Source of the DNA: Actinoplanes italicus
GTDB lineage: Bacteria > Actinomycetota > Actinomycetes > Mycobacteriales > Micromonosporaceae
NCBI RefSeq assembly: GCF_003001815.1
Contig: NZ_PVMZ01000033.1
Location: forward strand, 1 to 64,000
DNA: 64,000 nucleotides
Direction of reading: 5' to 3'
A program made the translations under genes and the position numbers. The notes beneath the pieces were generated by a model that saw nothing but the letters and a program-made list of their open reading frames with translations, was not told the DNA's origin and did not search any database. Numbering within the stretch: the first letter of the stretch is position 1; each line of letters starts with the position of its first letter. This document shows, piece after piece, positions 53,713 to 62,083 of this stretch.

Positions 53713-54825
53713 ATGATGCGTCGACGACGGACCTTGCTGGCAGCTGTTCTGGCGGTGACTACCGTCGCTGGTTGCGGATCCGGCGGATCCGGATCTGACA
53801 CCAGCGTGCCGGCGGTCACCGTCGCGACCAGCCCAGCCTCCAGTGTTGCCACCGGCAGCCCCGACCTCGACGCGGCCGAGGTTATGGCTGAGGGGTTGGA
53901 CGTGCCGTGGGGTCTGGCGTTCCTGCCTGGCGGGGACGCATTGATCACCGAACGCGACTCCGGCCAGGTGCTGCGGTTGGCAGCGGGCTCCGGCCAGGCC
54001 CGGCCGGTGTTCCAGGTGCCCGGGGTGGCTGCCGTCGGCGAAGGCGGGTTGCTCGGGGTGGCGGTCTCGCCGGACTTCGCCCGCGACAATCTGGTGTACG
54101 TGTACTTCACCGCCGAACAGGACAACCGCATCGGCCGGTTCCGGCTCGACGGCGGCGACTTCGAAGTCGTCTTCGATGGCATCGCCAACGCGAGTTACCA
54201 CAACGGCGGGCGCATCGCGTTCGGCCCCGACGGTCTGCTCTATGTCGGTACCGGGGATGCCGGCAACACCGCCAGCTCGCAGGACCCGGCCAGCCCGAAC
54301 GGCAAGATTCTGCGTCTGACCGTGGACGGCGATCCCGCGCCCGGCAATCCGACGTCCGGGTCGCCGGTCTACAGCCTGGGTCACCGCAACGTGCAGGGAC
54401 TGGCCTGGGATGCGGCCGGCAGGTTGTTCGCCACCGAGTTCGGCCAGAACGACCTCGACGAGGTGAATCTGATCGAAGCCGGCCGCAACTACGGCTGGCC
54501 CGAGGTCGAGGGGCGAGGTGGCACTGGTGGCGGACGATTCACGGATCCGCTGGTCACTTGGCAGGTTCGTGACGCGTCGCCGTCCGGCATGGCGATCGCC
54601 GGGAACACCGCCTACGTCGCCGCGTTGCGCGGGGAACGTCTGTGGACGCTGCCGCTGGACGGCCCGGGCGTCGGGGAGCCGGTCGCTCGGCTGCAGCAGT
54701 ACGGGCGGCTGCGGACCGCACAGGTCGCCCCCGACGGCGCCTTGTGGGTGACGACGTCCAACACCGACGGCCGCGGGGACGTCCGCGACGGCGACGACCG
54801 GATCCTGCGTTTCGCCGCTCGCTGA
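53713..54825 (+). CDS. Lipoprotein glucose/sorbosone-dehydrogenase-like (PQQ beta-propeller)
   Basis: 370 residues, ATG at 53713 with GGAGAG upstream. The signal ends in a lipobox (VAGCGSG). The propeller begins LDVPWGLAFLPGGDALITER and has EGGLLGVAVSPDF, NASYHNGGRIAFGPDGLLYV followed by GTGDAG, LGHRNVQGLAWD and DEVNLIEAGRNYGWP, the signature blocks of the GSDH family (PF07995), including the conserved catalytic His. Members oxidise sugars with PQQ, though many actinobacterial ones are untested. A bidirectional terminator follows. Confidence 0.9.
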   Translation: MMRRRRTLLAAVLAVTTVAGCGSGGSGSDTSVPAVTVATSPASSVATGSPDLDAAEVMAEGLDVPWGLAFLPGGDALITERDSGQVLRLAAGSGQARPVFQVPGVAAVGEGGLLGVAVSPDFARDNLVYVYFTAEQDNRIGRFRLDGGDFEVVFDGIANASYHNGGRIAFGPDGLLYVGTGDAGNTASSQDPASPNGKILRLTVDGDPAPGNPTSGSPVYSLGHRNVQGLAWDAAGRLFATEFGQNDLDEVNLIEAGRNYGWPEVEGRGGTGGGRFTDPLVTWQVRDASPSGMAIAGNTAYVAALRGERLWTLPLDGPGVGEPVARLQQYGRLRTAQVAPDGALWVTTSNTDGRGDVRDGDDRILRFAAR

Positions 54826-54893
54826 CGGCGGGGATGCGGGAGTCATTGCCATCATTGCCCTCGGGGGAGCGGGGCGACTGCGTCCGATAACAA

Positions 54894-54927
54894 AACCAGG
54901 CCAGGTCGTGATCGACCTGGCCTGGTT
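54894..54927. terminator. 15-bp perfect bidirectional terminator
   Basis: AACCAGGCCAGGTCG (54894-54908), loop TGAT, then the exact complement (54913-54927). It lies between the convergent sugar-dehydrogenase-like gene and the small secreted protein gene. An A-run before and pyrimidines after the stem support termination in both directions. Confidence 0.85.
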
Positions 54928-54941
54928 CCACTGTGATGGCG

Positions 54942-55187
54942 TCAGAGCGTTGCTGCGGCCGGTTCGTCAGCGGCCGCAGAACCGGAACTGCCGCTTTTCT
55001 CGGGACAGTCCCACTCGCTCGTGGACGCAGTACCGCCGTCGCCCAGCGGCACGGCTGGGCTCACCTCGGCAACAACCGGCACCGACGTTTCGGTCTGTGC
55101 CGCGGCCAGCGCGGTTCCCCCGACGCCGGCCGCGACAGCGGCGGCACCGGCCGCGACGGCCAACCCAATGACAGTTCTCATGCGCAT
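54942..55187 (-). CDS. Small secreted protein
   Basis: 81 residues, ATG at 55187 with GGAG upstream. The signal MRMRTVIGLAVAAGAAAVAA ends near TALAAAQ; the mature part is a Ser/Ala/Pro-rich stretch with a single Cys (EWDCPEKSG). It is probably disordered. No family is recognised. The downstream terminator hairpin and codon use support it being real. Confidence 0.5.
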   Translation of the reverse strand: MRMRTVIGLAVAAGAAAVAAGVGGTALAAAQTETSVPVVAEVSPAVPLGDGGTASTSEWDCPEKSGSSGSAAADEPAAATL

Positions 55188-55392
55188 CTTCTCGCTCCTG
55201 ACTTTCGCACTGTCGGATGCGACCAGCAGACCAGCCGGCACCGAAAATCCCTCGAAGCTCGACCCGGTCGCGGCTTCGCCCGGCTTTCGGTGCCGGTTGC
55301 TGTCATGAGAGTCCGGGGCGGGCGCTCGGTGCATTCCCCCCAGCCCGGGCGCTCGCCCTGCCAGCTCTGCCGCAAGCCTTCAAGGGAGACTC

Positions 55393-56412
55393 ATGACAAC
55401 CACCGCATCAGATACCGACACGCGGCTGCTGGAGCAGACGCTGTTCGAGGTCAAGAAGGTCATCGTCGGTCAGGACCGGCTCGTCGAGCGGCTGATGACC
55501 GCGCTGCTCGCCGGTGGGCACTGCCTGCTCGAAGGTGTGCCGGGTGTTGCCAAGACCCTCGCCGCGGAGACCCTGGCCATCGCGGTAGGCGGCGCCTTCC
55601 ACCGCATTCAGTTCACCCCGGACCTGGTGCCCTCCGACATCCTCGGCACCCGCATCTACCGGCCCAGCCAGGAGACCTTCGACGTCGAACTCGGCCCGAT
55701 CATGGCGAACCTGGTGCTCGCCGACGAGATCAACCGGGCGCCGGCCAAGGTGCAGTCGGCACTGCTGGAGGTGATGGCCGAGGGCCACATCTCGATCGGT
55801 GGCCACACCTACCCGGTGCCCAGGCCGTTCCTGGTACTGGCCACCCAGAACCCGATCGAGAGTGAGGGCGTCTACCAGCTGCCGGAAGCGCAACGCGACC
55901 GGTTCCTGATGCGCGTCGTCGTCGGCTACCCCAGCGACGAGGACGAGCTGGGCATCCTCTACCGGATGGGCGGCCGGCGACCGACCGCCCGGCCGATCCT
56001 GGACGCCGCTCGCCTGGAGGCGTTGCAGCAGCGCGCCCGGGACGTGTTCGTCCATCACGCGCTGGCCGAGTACGTGGTCCGGCTGGTGGTCGCCACCCGC
56101 GATCCGGCCCGGTTCGGAGTGCCGGAGGCCGCCGGGCAACTCGCGTACGGTGCCAGCCCGCGCGCCACACTGGGCCTGGTCGCCGCCGCCCGCGCGCTCG
56201 CGCTACTGCGCGGCCGCGACTACGTGCTGCCCGGCGACGTGATCGACATCGCACCCGATGTGCTGGCCCACCGGCTGGTGCTCGCCTTCGACGCGGTCGC
56301 CGACGGCGTGCAACCCGAAACGATCGTGCACCGCCTGCTCGAGGCGGTGCCGCCACCGGTGATCGCCCCGGCCCAGCAGAACACCGGCTTCGGCCTCGGA
56401 GCCGCCGCATGA
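55393..56412 (+). CDS. MoxR-family AAA+ ATPase
   Basis: 339 residues, ATG at 55393 with AGGGAG upstream. Walker A is GVPGVAKT (about 48-55), Walker B VLADEINRAPAKVQSALLEV, and sensor 1 ATQNPIESEGVYQLPEAQRD, then RFLM. MoxR ATPases act as chaperones that, with DUF58 and VWA proteins, assemble or activate enzyme complexes, often metal enzymes or envelope proteins. It overlaps the DUF58 gene by ATGA. Confidence 0.95.
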   Translation: MTTTASDTDTRLLEQTLFEVKKVIVGQDRLVERLMTALLAGGHCLLEGVPGVAKTLAAETLAIAVGGAFHRIQFTPDLVPSDILGTRIYRPSQETFDVELGPIMANLVLADEINRAPAKVQSALLEVMAEGHISIGGHTYPVPRPFLVLATQNPIESEGVYQLPEAQRDRFLMRVVVGYPSDEDELGILYRMGGRRPTARPILDAARLEALQQRARDVFVHHALAEYVVRLVVATRDPARFGVPEAAGQLAYGASPRATLGLVAAARALALLRGRDYVLPGDVIDIAPDVLAHRLVLAFDAVADGVQPETIVHRLLEAVPPPVIAPAQQNTGFGLGAAA

Positions 56413-57390
56413 ACACCGGCGCGTCGATCAACGAACTCGCACCGGAACGCCGGCTGCGGCGCCTCGAACTCGTCGTCACCCGCCGCCTCGACGGCCTGCT
56501 GCACGGCTCCCATCTGGGACTGCTACCCGGACTGGGCAGCGAACCGGGCCGGCAGCCGCGAATACCGGGCCGGCGAGGACGAGGTGCGGCGCATGGACTG
56601 GGCGGTCACCGCCCGGACCACCGTGCCACACGTGCGCACCGTCGACGCCGACCGGGAACTGTCCACCTGGGTGCTCGTCGACGCCACCGCCAGCATGGAC
56701 TTCGGCACCGCCGAATACGAGAAACGCGAACTGGCCGTCGCCGCGGTCGCCGCCGTCGGGTTCCTCACCACCGGTGGCGGCAACCGGCTCGGCGCGCATC
56801 TGCTCACCGCCGACGGTGTCCGGCGGCATCCGGCACGCGTGGGGCGTACCCCGCTGCTCGGGATGCTGCGCACCCTGCTGGCCGCGCCCCGCGCCGCCGA
56901 AGCCACCGATCAGATCCCACTGGCCGACGCGATCGACGGCCTGTCTCGGGCCGTGCCGCGCCGCGGCCTGATGGTGGTCGTCTCCGACTTCCTCGACGGC
57001 CTCGACGAGGACGGGCTCGGCCCCGGCGCGCCGGACTGGGAACGTCCGCTACGCCGGCTGGCGGCCCGGCACCAGGTGCTCGCTGTGCAGGTCACCGACC
57101 CGCGCGAACAGGAGCTCCCCGATGTGGGCCTGCTAGCTCTTGTCGATCCGGAAAGCGGACGGCGCCGCGAGGTGCACACCGCCAGCCGCAAACTGCGCCA
57201 GCGGTACGCCGAAGCCGCCCGCCGCCAGCAGCAGAACGTCACCGACGCGGTCCGCCGGGCCGGTGCCGCCCATCTCGCCCTGAGCACCGACCGGGACTGG
57301 ATCGCCGACATCGTCCGCCACGTGTACGCCCAGCGCCGCCTCGCCCGCGGCACCCACCGACCCATGACCCCACCAGGAGCATCCGCATGA
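56409..57390 (+). pseudogene. DUF58-family protein with an apparent frameshift
   Basis: The coding sequence starts at 56409 in one frame (PERRLRRLELVVTRRLDGLL) and continues from about 56552 in another (GSREYRAGEDEVRRMDWAVT to 57390). One extra base in the CCGGGCCGGCAGCCGC tract near 56540-56552 joins the frames, where the family has SEPGxxREYRAGEDEVRRMDW. The remainder includes WVLVDATASMDFGTAEYEKR and VVVSDFLDGLDEDG, typical of DUF58. It overlaps the MoxR gene before and the VWA gene after, which argues for recent damage, a sequencing error or programmed frameshifting. Confidence 0.8.
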
Positions 57391-58337
57391 CCTGGCTCTC
57401 CCCGGAACGGCTGTGGCTGCTCGCCGCCGTCGCCGCCCTCGCCGTCGCCTACGTGATCACCCAGCGCCGCCGCAGCCGCTACGCCGTCCGCTTCACCAAC
57501 CTCAAACTGCTCGACCGGGTCGCACCGAAGCGGCCGGGCTGGCGCCGGCACGTCCCCGCCGGGCTGTTCCTGGCCATGCTCGGCCTGCTCGTCGTCGGCT
57601 TCGCCCGGCCGCAGGCCGAGGTGCAAGTGCCGCGGGAACGCGCCACCGTCCTGGTCGCCGTGGACGTGTCCCGCTCCATGCTCGCCGCCGACGTCGCCCC
57701 CGACCGGCTCACCGCCGCCAAGGACGCCGCACGCCAGTTCGTCGCCGAACTACCCGAGCAGTTCAACGTCGGCCTGGTCGGGTTCGCCGGCTCCGCGTCG
57801 GTGTTCGTGCCGCCGACCACCGACCGGGTCACCGTGAACGCCGGTGTCGACCGGCTCGCCGAAGGCGCCGCCGGGCCGGGCGGCACCGCGATCGGCGATG
57901 CCATCGCCACGTCTTTGGACGCGATCCGCACGCTGGACGCGCAGGCCGGCGAGGACGTGCCACCGGCGCGGGTGGTCGTGCTCTCCGACGGCGCCAACAC
58001 CGCCGGCCAGAACCCGGACGAGGCGGCCCGGCTGGCCACCGAACTCGGCGTGCCGGTCGACTCGATCTCCTTCGGCACCGCCGCCGGGACGATCGAGGGC
58101 GGACAGGCCGTGCCCGTCGACGGTCAGACGCTGCAGGCCGTCGCGGAAACCACCGGCGGCAACTACTTCGAGGCCGGCAGCGCCGATGAGCTGCGCGCCG
58201 CCTACGCCGACATCGGCAGCTCGGTCGGCTACCAGACCGAGGTCGAAGACGTGTCGGCCCGATTCATCGGCATCGGCCTGGTCCTCGCGGTCCTGGCCGC
58301 CCTGGCCTCCCTGTTCTGGTTCGCCCGCCTGCCATAG
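57387..58337 (+). CDS. VWA-domain membrane protein (BatA-like)
   Basis: 316 residues with ATGA overlap at the DUF58 stop. N-terminal membrane segments (LWLLAAVAALAVAYVI, HVPAGLFLAMLGLLVVGFA) precede a von Willebrand A domain with the metal-binding DVSRSM at about 93-98, then GGTAIGDAIATSLDAI and VVVLSDGANTAGQNP. A final span lies near the C-terminus (FIGIGLVLAVLAALASLFWF). It is the partner of MoxR ATPases in aerotolerance-type (Bat) operons. Confidence 0.92.
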   Translation: MTWLSPERLWLLAAVAALAVAYVITQRRRSRYAVRFTNLKLLDRVAPKRPGWRRHVPAGLFLAMLGLLVVGFARPQAEVQVPRERATVLVAVDVSRSMLAADVAPDRLTAAKDAARQFVAELPEQFNVGLVGFAGSASVFVPPTTDRVTVNAGVDRLAEGAAGPGGTAIGDAIATSLDAIRTLDAQAGEDVPPARVVVLSDGANTAGQNPDEAARLATELGVPVDSISFGTAAGTIEGGQAVPVDGQTLQAVAETTGGNYFEAGSADELRAAYADIGSSVGYQTEVEDVSARFIGIGLVLAVLAALASLFWFARLP

Positions 58338-58351
58338 AAAGGCCAACCGCC

Positions 58352-59302
58352 ATGATCAACAACGGATTGGGTACGGCACCTCGCGGCCCCGAATTCCTGT
58401 CTCCCGCCCTGTCCTCCACACCGGCTCCAGCGCTGCCGCCGTCAATCTCTGCCTCTCAGCCTCCCGTGCCTTCTGCCGTGCCCGGGCAGCGACCGCCCGG
58501 TGAGCCGGCTCCCGACCCGCACCCCGTCCAAGCCCCAACCGGCCGGCGCTGGACACGGGTGCTTGCCGGCGGCCTCGCGGTCATCGCCGTCTCGGCCGGC
58601 ACCGGCGGCGTCGCCGGCTACGCCGCCGGCCGCGACAACCCGATCGAGGCGCCCCCGTACGCGGCCCCGGCACCCGCTCCCGCCGGAGTGCCCGCCGACC
58701 TGGTCGCCGCCGCGGCCCGCGCCCTGCCCGGCGTCGTCTCGGTACAGGTCCGCACCGGCTCCGGCGGAGCGTCCGGATCCGGGTTCGTCTTCGACGACCG
58801 AGGGCACATCGTCACCAACGCCCACGTCGTCGCGGCAGGCCGCGGCGGCGGCGCGGTGAGCATCGTGGGCGCCGACGGACACCGGATCACCGCCGAGATC
58901 ATCGGCACCGACGCCGGCAACGACATCGCGGTCCTGCGGGTACCCAGCGCGGCAGCACCGAATCGGCTGGAGCTCGCTGACCCGCGCACTCTGCAGGTCG
59001 GCCAGCCGGTCCTGGCCGTCGGCTCCCCGCTGGGCCTGTCCGGCACCGTCACCGCCGGCATCGTCAGCGCCACCGACCGGCCGGTACGCCTCGGCGGCAG
59101 CACCCGGCAGACCGCGGTACAGACCGACGCCTCCATCAACCCCGGCAACTCCGGCGGCCCGCTGGTCAACGCCCGCGGCGAGGTGATCGGCGTGAACACC
59201 GCGATCGCCACCCTCGAAGGCGGCGGCAACATCGGCATCGGCTTCGCCGTACCGATCGAACGGGCCCGGCAGGTGGCCGCCACCCTGATCAGCCGTGGAT
59301 AG
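58352..59302 (+). CDS. Membrane-anchored trypsin-like serine protease (HtrA-like, no PDZ)
   Basis: 316 residues. A Pro-rich cytoplasmic region of about 65 residues precedes a single membrane span (VLAGGLAVIAVSAGTGGVAG). The protease triad is H158 (TNAHVV), D191 (GNDIAVLR) and S267 (INPGNSGGPL). The usual PDZ domain is absent, as the chain ends right after the protease core, so it is a short S1C enzyme. It follows the MoxR-DUF58-VWA operon and precedes a two-component system, suggesting an envelope-stress module. Confidence 0.92.
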   Translation: MINNGLGTAPRGPEFLSPALSSTPAPALPPSISASQPPVPSAVPGQRPPGEPAPDPHPVQAPTGRRWTRVLAGGLAVIAVSAGTGGVAGYAAGRDNPIEAPPYAAPAPAPAGVPADLVAAAARALPGVVSVQVRTGSGGASGSGFVFDDRGHIVTNAHVVAAGRGGGAVSIVGADGHRITAEIIGTDAGNDIAVLRVPSAAAPNRLELADPRTLQVGQPVLAVGSPLGLSGTVTAGIVSATDRPVRLGGSTRQTAVQTDASINPGNSGGPLVNARGEVIGVNTAIATLEGGGNIGIGFAVPIERARQVAATLISRG

Positions 59303-59309
59303 TCGACAG

Positions 59310-59993
59310 ATGCGCCTACTCGTCGTGGAAGACGAAGAAGACCTGGCCGAAGGCCTGCGCGTCGGGCTCACCCGCACCGGCTACGCCGTCGACGTCGCCG
59401 CCGACACCGCCCAGGCCTACGACCATCTGACCCTCAACGAGTACGACCTCATGCTGCTCGACATCAACCTGCCCGACGGCGACGGCTTCACCCTGTGCCG
59501 GCAGTTACGCGACGGTGAGGTGGACACCCCCGGCAACGGCGACCTGCGGGTACTCATGCTCACCGCCCGCAGCGGCCTCGACGACCGGGTCCGCGGCCTC
59601 GACGGCGGCGCCGACGACTACCTCGTCAAACCGTTCCACCTCGCCGAACTGCTGGCCCGGGTACGGGCGCTGCTGCGCCGTGACACCACCGGTACCACCG
59701 CGACCCTCAGCGTCCACGGCCTCGTGCTGGACACCGCCCGCCACACGGTCACGCTCGACGGCGCACCGCTGGCGCTGACACTCAAGGAGTTCGGCGTCCT
59801 GCAATACCTGATGACCCGCCCCGGCCATGTGGTGTCCAGCGAGGAACTACTCGAGCACGTGTGGGACGCCAACACCGACCCGTTCACCCAGACGGTCCGG
59901 GTCACCGTCGGCACCCTGCGCCGCAAACTCGGCGACGGCTGGATCGACACGGTCGTCGGCCGCGGCTACCGGCTGTCGCAGGAGACGCCGTGA
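59310..59993 (+). CDS. OmpR-family response regulator with partner kinase
   Basis: 227 residues from the ATG at 59310; a GTG at 59295 would add five residues. The receiver has MRLLVVEDEEDLAEGLRVGL, phosphoacceptor D51 (LMLLDINLPDGDG) and VKPFHL. The effector domain shows TLKEFGVLQYLMTRPGHVVS and VRVTVGTLRRKLG. It overlaps the histidine kinase by GTGA. It is a paralogue of 40760-41443 over its whole length, with the same DNA-recognition region (DPFTQTVRVTVGTLRRKLG), so they may share target promoters. Confidence 0.95.
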   Translation: MRLLVVEDEEDLAEGLRVGLTRTGYAVDVAADTAQAYDHLTLNEYDLMLLDINLPDGDGFTLCRQLRDGEVDTPGNGDLRVLMLTARSGLDDRVRGLDGGADDYLVKPFHLAELLARVRALLRRDTTGTTATLSVHGLVLDTARHTVTLDGAPLALTLKEFGVLQYLMTRPGHVVSSEELLEHVWDANTDPFTQTVRVTVGTLRRKLGDGWIDTVVGRGYRLSQETP

Positions 59994-61183
59994 AACGCCC
60001 CGAAGTGTTCCGGTCCATCCGGTTCCGGCTCACCGTCATCTACTCCACCCTGCTGTTCGCCCTGGCAGCGCTCACCCTCGCCGTCATCTACCTCGCGGTC
60101 GCCCAGTCGACCGCACCGCAGCAGATCACCGAACGCACCGCGAAGGTCTACAACGACAACCGGCAGTACGTCGGCACCATGACCGTCGCCGACGTCAGCC
60201 AGATCGAGGCCGCGGTCAACTACAACACCCTGCAGACCCTGCGCACCTACTCGATGATCGCCCTCGGCGGGCTGTTCCTCGCCAGCCTCGGCATCGGCTG
60301 GGTGCTGTCCGGGCGCGTCCTACGCCCGGTCGGCGCGATCACCCGCACCGCCCGCGACATCCAAGCCACCGACCTGACCCGCCGTATCCACCTGAACGGC
60401 CCGCACGACGAACTACGCGACCTCGCCGACACCCTCGACTCCATGCTCGACCGCCTCGATCAGGCGTTCCGCGCCCAACGCCAACTCATCGACGACGCCT
60501 CCCACGAACTACGCAGCCCACTCGCGATCATCCGCACCCACCTCGACGCCACCTTGACCACCCCGGACGCCACCGCCGAGGAACGCCACCGCGCCGTCGC
60601 CGTCGTCGACCGGGCCACCACTCGCATGTCCCGGCTCGTCGAAGACCTGCTCGCCACCGCCCGCCGTGACGCCGGCGCACTCAACGAGACCGAACTCGAC
60701 CTCACCACGGTCGCCCACGAAGCCGGCGAAGAATCACCCCTGCCGGACCGGCCACTGCACCTGCGCTACCAGACCACCCGCGGGCTGCGAATGATCGGTG
60801 ACAACGACGCGCTGCGCCGCGCGGCCGGCAACCTGCTCTCCAACGCCGTACGCCTGGCACCCACCGACTCCACCATCACCATCGCCACCGGCCGCAGCGG
60901 ATCCTGGCTGTGGCTCGCCGTCGCCGACCAAGGCCCCGGAATCGGCCCCGACGACCTCACCCGGGTCTTCGACCGATTCTGGCGTGGCCCCAACGGCAAC
61001 GGCACATCCCAGCAACGGCGCACCGGCCTTGGCCTGGCCATCGTCCGGCAGATCGTCGAATCCCACGGCGGCCACATCGCCGCATTCTCCGAGATCGGAC
61101 TGGGCAGCACCTTCGTGCTCTGGCTGCCCGCAGCCGACCCCACCGCAGCGACTCCGCCACCCACCGGCAACCCCCTGCGGTAA
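59990..61183 (+). CDS. Sensor histidine kinase
   Basis: 397 residues from a GTG at 59990 (GGAG upstream, GTGA overlap with the regulator). Two spans (STLLFALAALTLAVIYLAVA; MIALGGLFLASLGIGWVL) flank a short sensor loop of about 70 residues. A HAMP region (GRVLRPVGAITRTARDIQAT) precedes the phosphoacceptor H172 (DDASHELRSPLAIIRTHLDA). The ATPase boxes are NLLSNAVRLAP, DQGPGIGPDDLTRVF and RTGLGLAIVRQIVESHGG. It should phosphorylate the adjacent OmpR-type regulator and possibly the orphan at 40760. Confidence 0.95.
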   Translation: MKRPEVFRSIRFRLTVIYSTLLFALAALTLAVIYLAVAQSTAPQQITERTAKVYNDNRQYVGTMTVADVSQIEAAVNYNTLQTLRTYSMIALGGLFLASLGIGWVLSGRVLRPVGAITRTARDIQATDLTRRIHLNGPHDELRDLADTLDSMLDRLDQAFRAQRQLIDDASHELRSPLAIIRTHLDATLTTPDATAEERHRAVAVVDRATTRMSRLVEDLLATARRDAGALNETELDLTTVAHEAGEESPLPDRPLHLRYQTTRGLRMIGDNDALRRAAGNLLSNAVRLAPTDSTITIATGRSGSWLWLAVADQGPGIGPDDLTRVFDRFWRGPNGNGTSQQRRTGLGLAIVRQIVESHGGHIAAFSEIGLGSTFVLWLPAADPTAATPPPTGNPLR

Positions 61184-61272
61184 ACACAGCACACCGCCGG
61201 AGCACGCGAAGTCACGGGTCTACCGATCCGGTGGCGCACTGACATTTCCGGCGTGGGAACTTCCACGCCGTG

Positions 61273-61620
61273 TCAGCGGTGAGATCCGCGAAGATCGCGG
61301 GTCAGAACTCGATGAAGGGCTTCGATGTCTTCGCGGCCGCCCATGACCCGGGTGGACCGCGAAGACATCGTCGAGGCGGCAGCGGCGTCGACAACGCCCG
61401 GCAGCAGCTCGGCGATGCAGGCCCGCACGGGTGCCAGGCCGCCGTCGAAGGTGAGGTTACGGCCGAACAGGCCGGCGAAGCTGACGGACGCCTGCTCGTA
61501 CCGGGGTGCGCCGCCGCGACTGGTGACACCGCGCCCACGGATGATGCCGACGGCCTGATCGAGGCATGCCGGTGCCCCGACCACTTCCAGCGCCCTGGAG
61601 GCCCGCCGCCGGTGAGTTCG
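61273..61620 (-). pseudogene. Zinc alcohol dehydrogenase relic
   Basis: The minus strand reads CLDQAVGIIRGRGVTSRGGA, then PRYEQASVSFAGLFGRNLTF, then DGGLAPVRACIAELLPGVVDA and, after a jump, VMGGREDIEALHRVL. These are parts of a zinc alcohol dehydrogenase C-terminus (compare GGPAPVRRFLPELI and AMDERRAIKALLRP of the genes at 37686 and 39625). The N-terminal catalytic domain and the segment before the final helix are missing. A 13-bp inverted repeat lies at the internal deletion point. Motif S5 sits at 61674, next to the relic. Confidence 0.6.
61324..61369. repeat. 13-bp inverted repeat at the relic deletion joint
   Basis: GATGTCTTCGCGG (61324-61336) and its exact complement (61357-61369) flank a 20-base loop inside the alcohol dehydrogenase relic, where the family sequence is interrupted. 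It may mark the deletion point or act as a terminator. Confidence 0.5.
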
Positions 61621-61673
61621 CGCACGAGGGCGACACCACCTCCGCGGCCCGGTCCAGCCCGGCGCGACAGACA

Positions 61674-61710
61674 GGGATGCCCTGCCAGTACACCCACCAT
61701 CAGAAACTCC
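61674..61710 (+). promoter_or_regulatory. Conserved motif copy S5
   Basis: GGGATGCCCTGCCAGTACAC continues with CC, then CACCATCA and GAAACTCC. It is the seventh copy of the redox-region motif, 12 kb away from the others' block and beside the alcohol dehydrogenase relic. Its plus-strand reading points away from the relic, toward 61.73 kb. Confidence 0.65.
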
Positions 61711-61731
61711 CCGCCCGCCGGTTGACGCGGT

Positions 61732-62083
61732 TTGCTGATAACCAGCGGGCGGCACGGCCACCAGCCGCAAGCGCAGGCCCAGCAGCTGCCCGCCACACCC
61801 CCCGCAAAAAGAGAAGGAACTCAGGAGGCCAAGTCACCGGGCAATTCCTCTTCCAAAGAAAACCGGAGGACCGCGTTCACCGCCGTGTACGACGAGGCAG
61901 CGCAGGACGCCTTGGTCTCCGCCTTCACCGAACGCACGGGGATACCGCTCAGCTGAGCGCGATCCAACCCCTGCAGAAGAAGACGTCCCTGTCAGGACCC
62001 CTGCCGCCGGGACTCCCGTTCCCCAGCGAGATGGGGTCCGCGGCTGCGGATTCCCCGAACCTTCCCGAGAGGACCGACTTCAC
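61732..62083. other. Region with a possible binding-protein fragment
   Basis: About 350 bases before the DUF6152-like gene. A frame ending at 61956 finishes TAFTAVYDEAAQDALVSAFT followed by ERTGIPLS, which resembles the start of mature iron-type ABC solute-binding proteins (VYTALDEE...FE..TGI). The rest of such a gene is missing, so at most it is a relic. No intact gene is supported. Confidence 0.35.
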
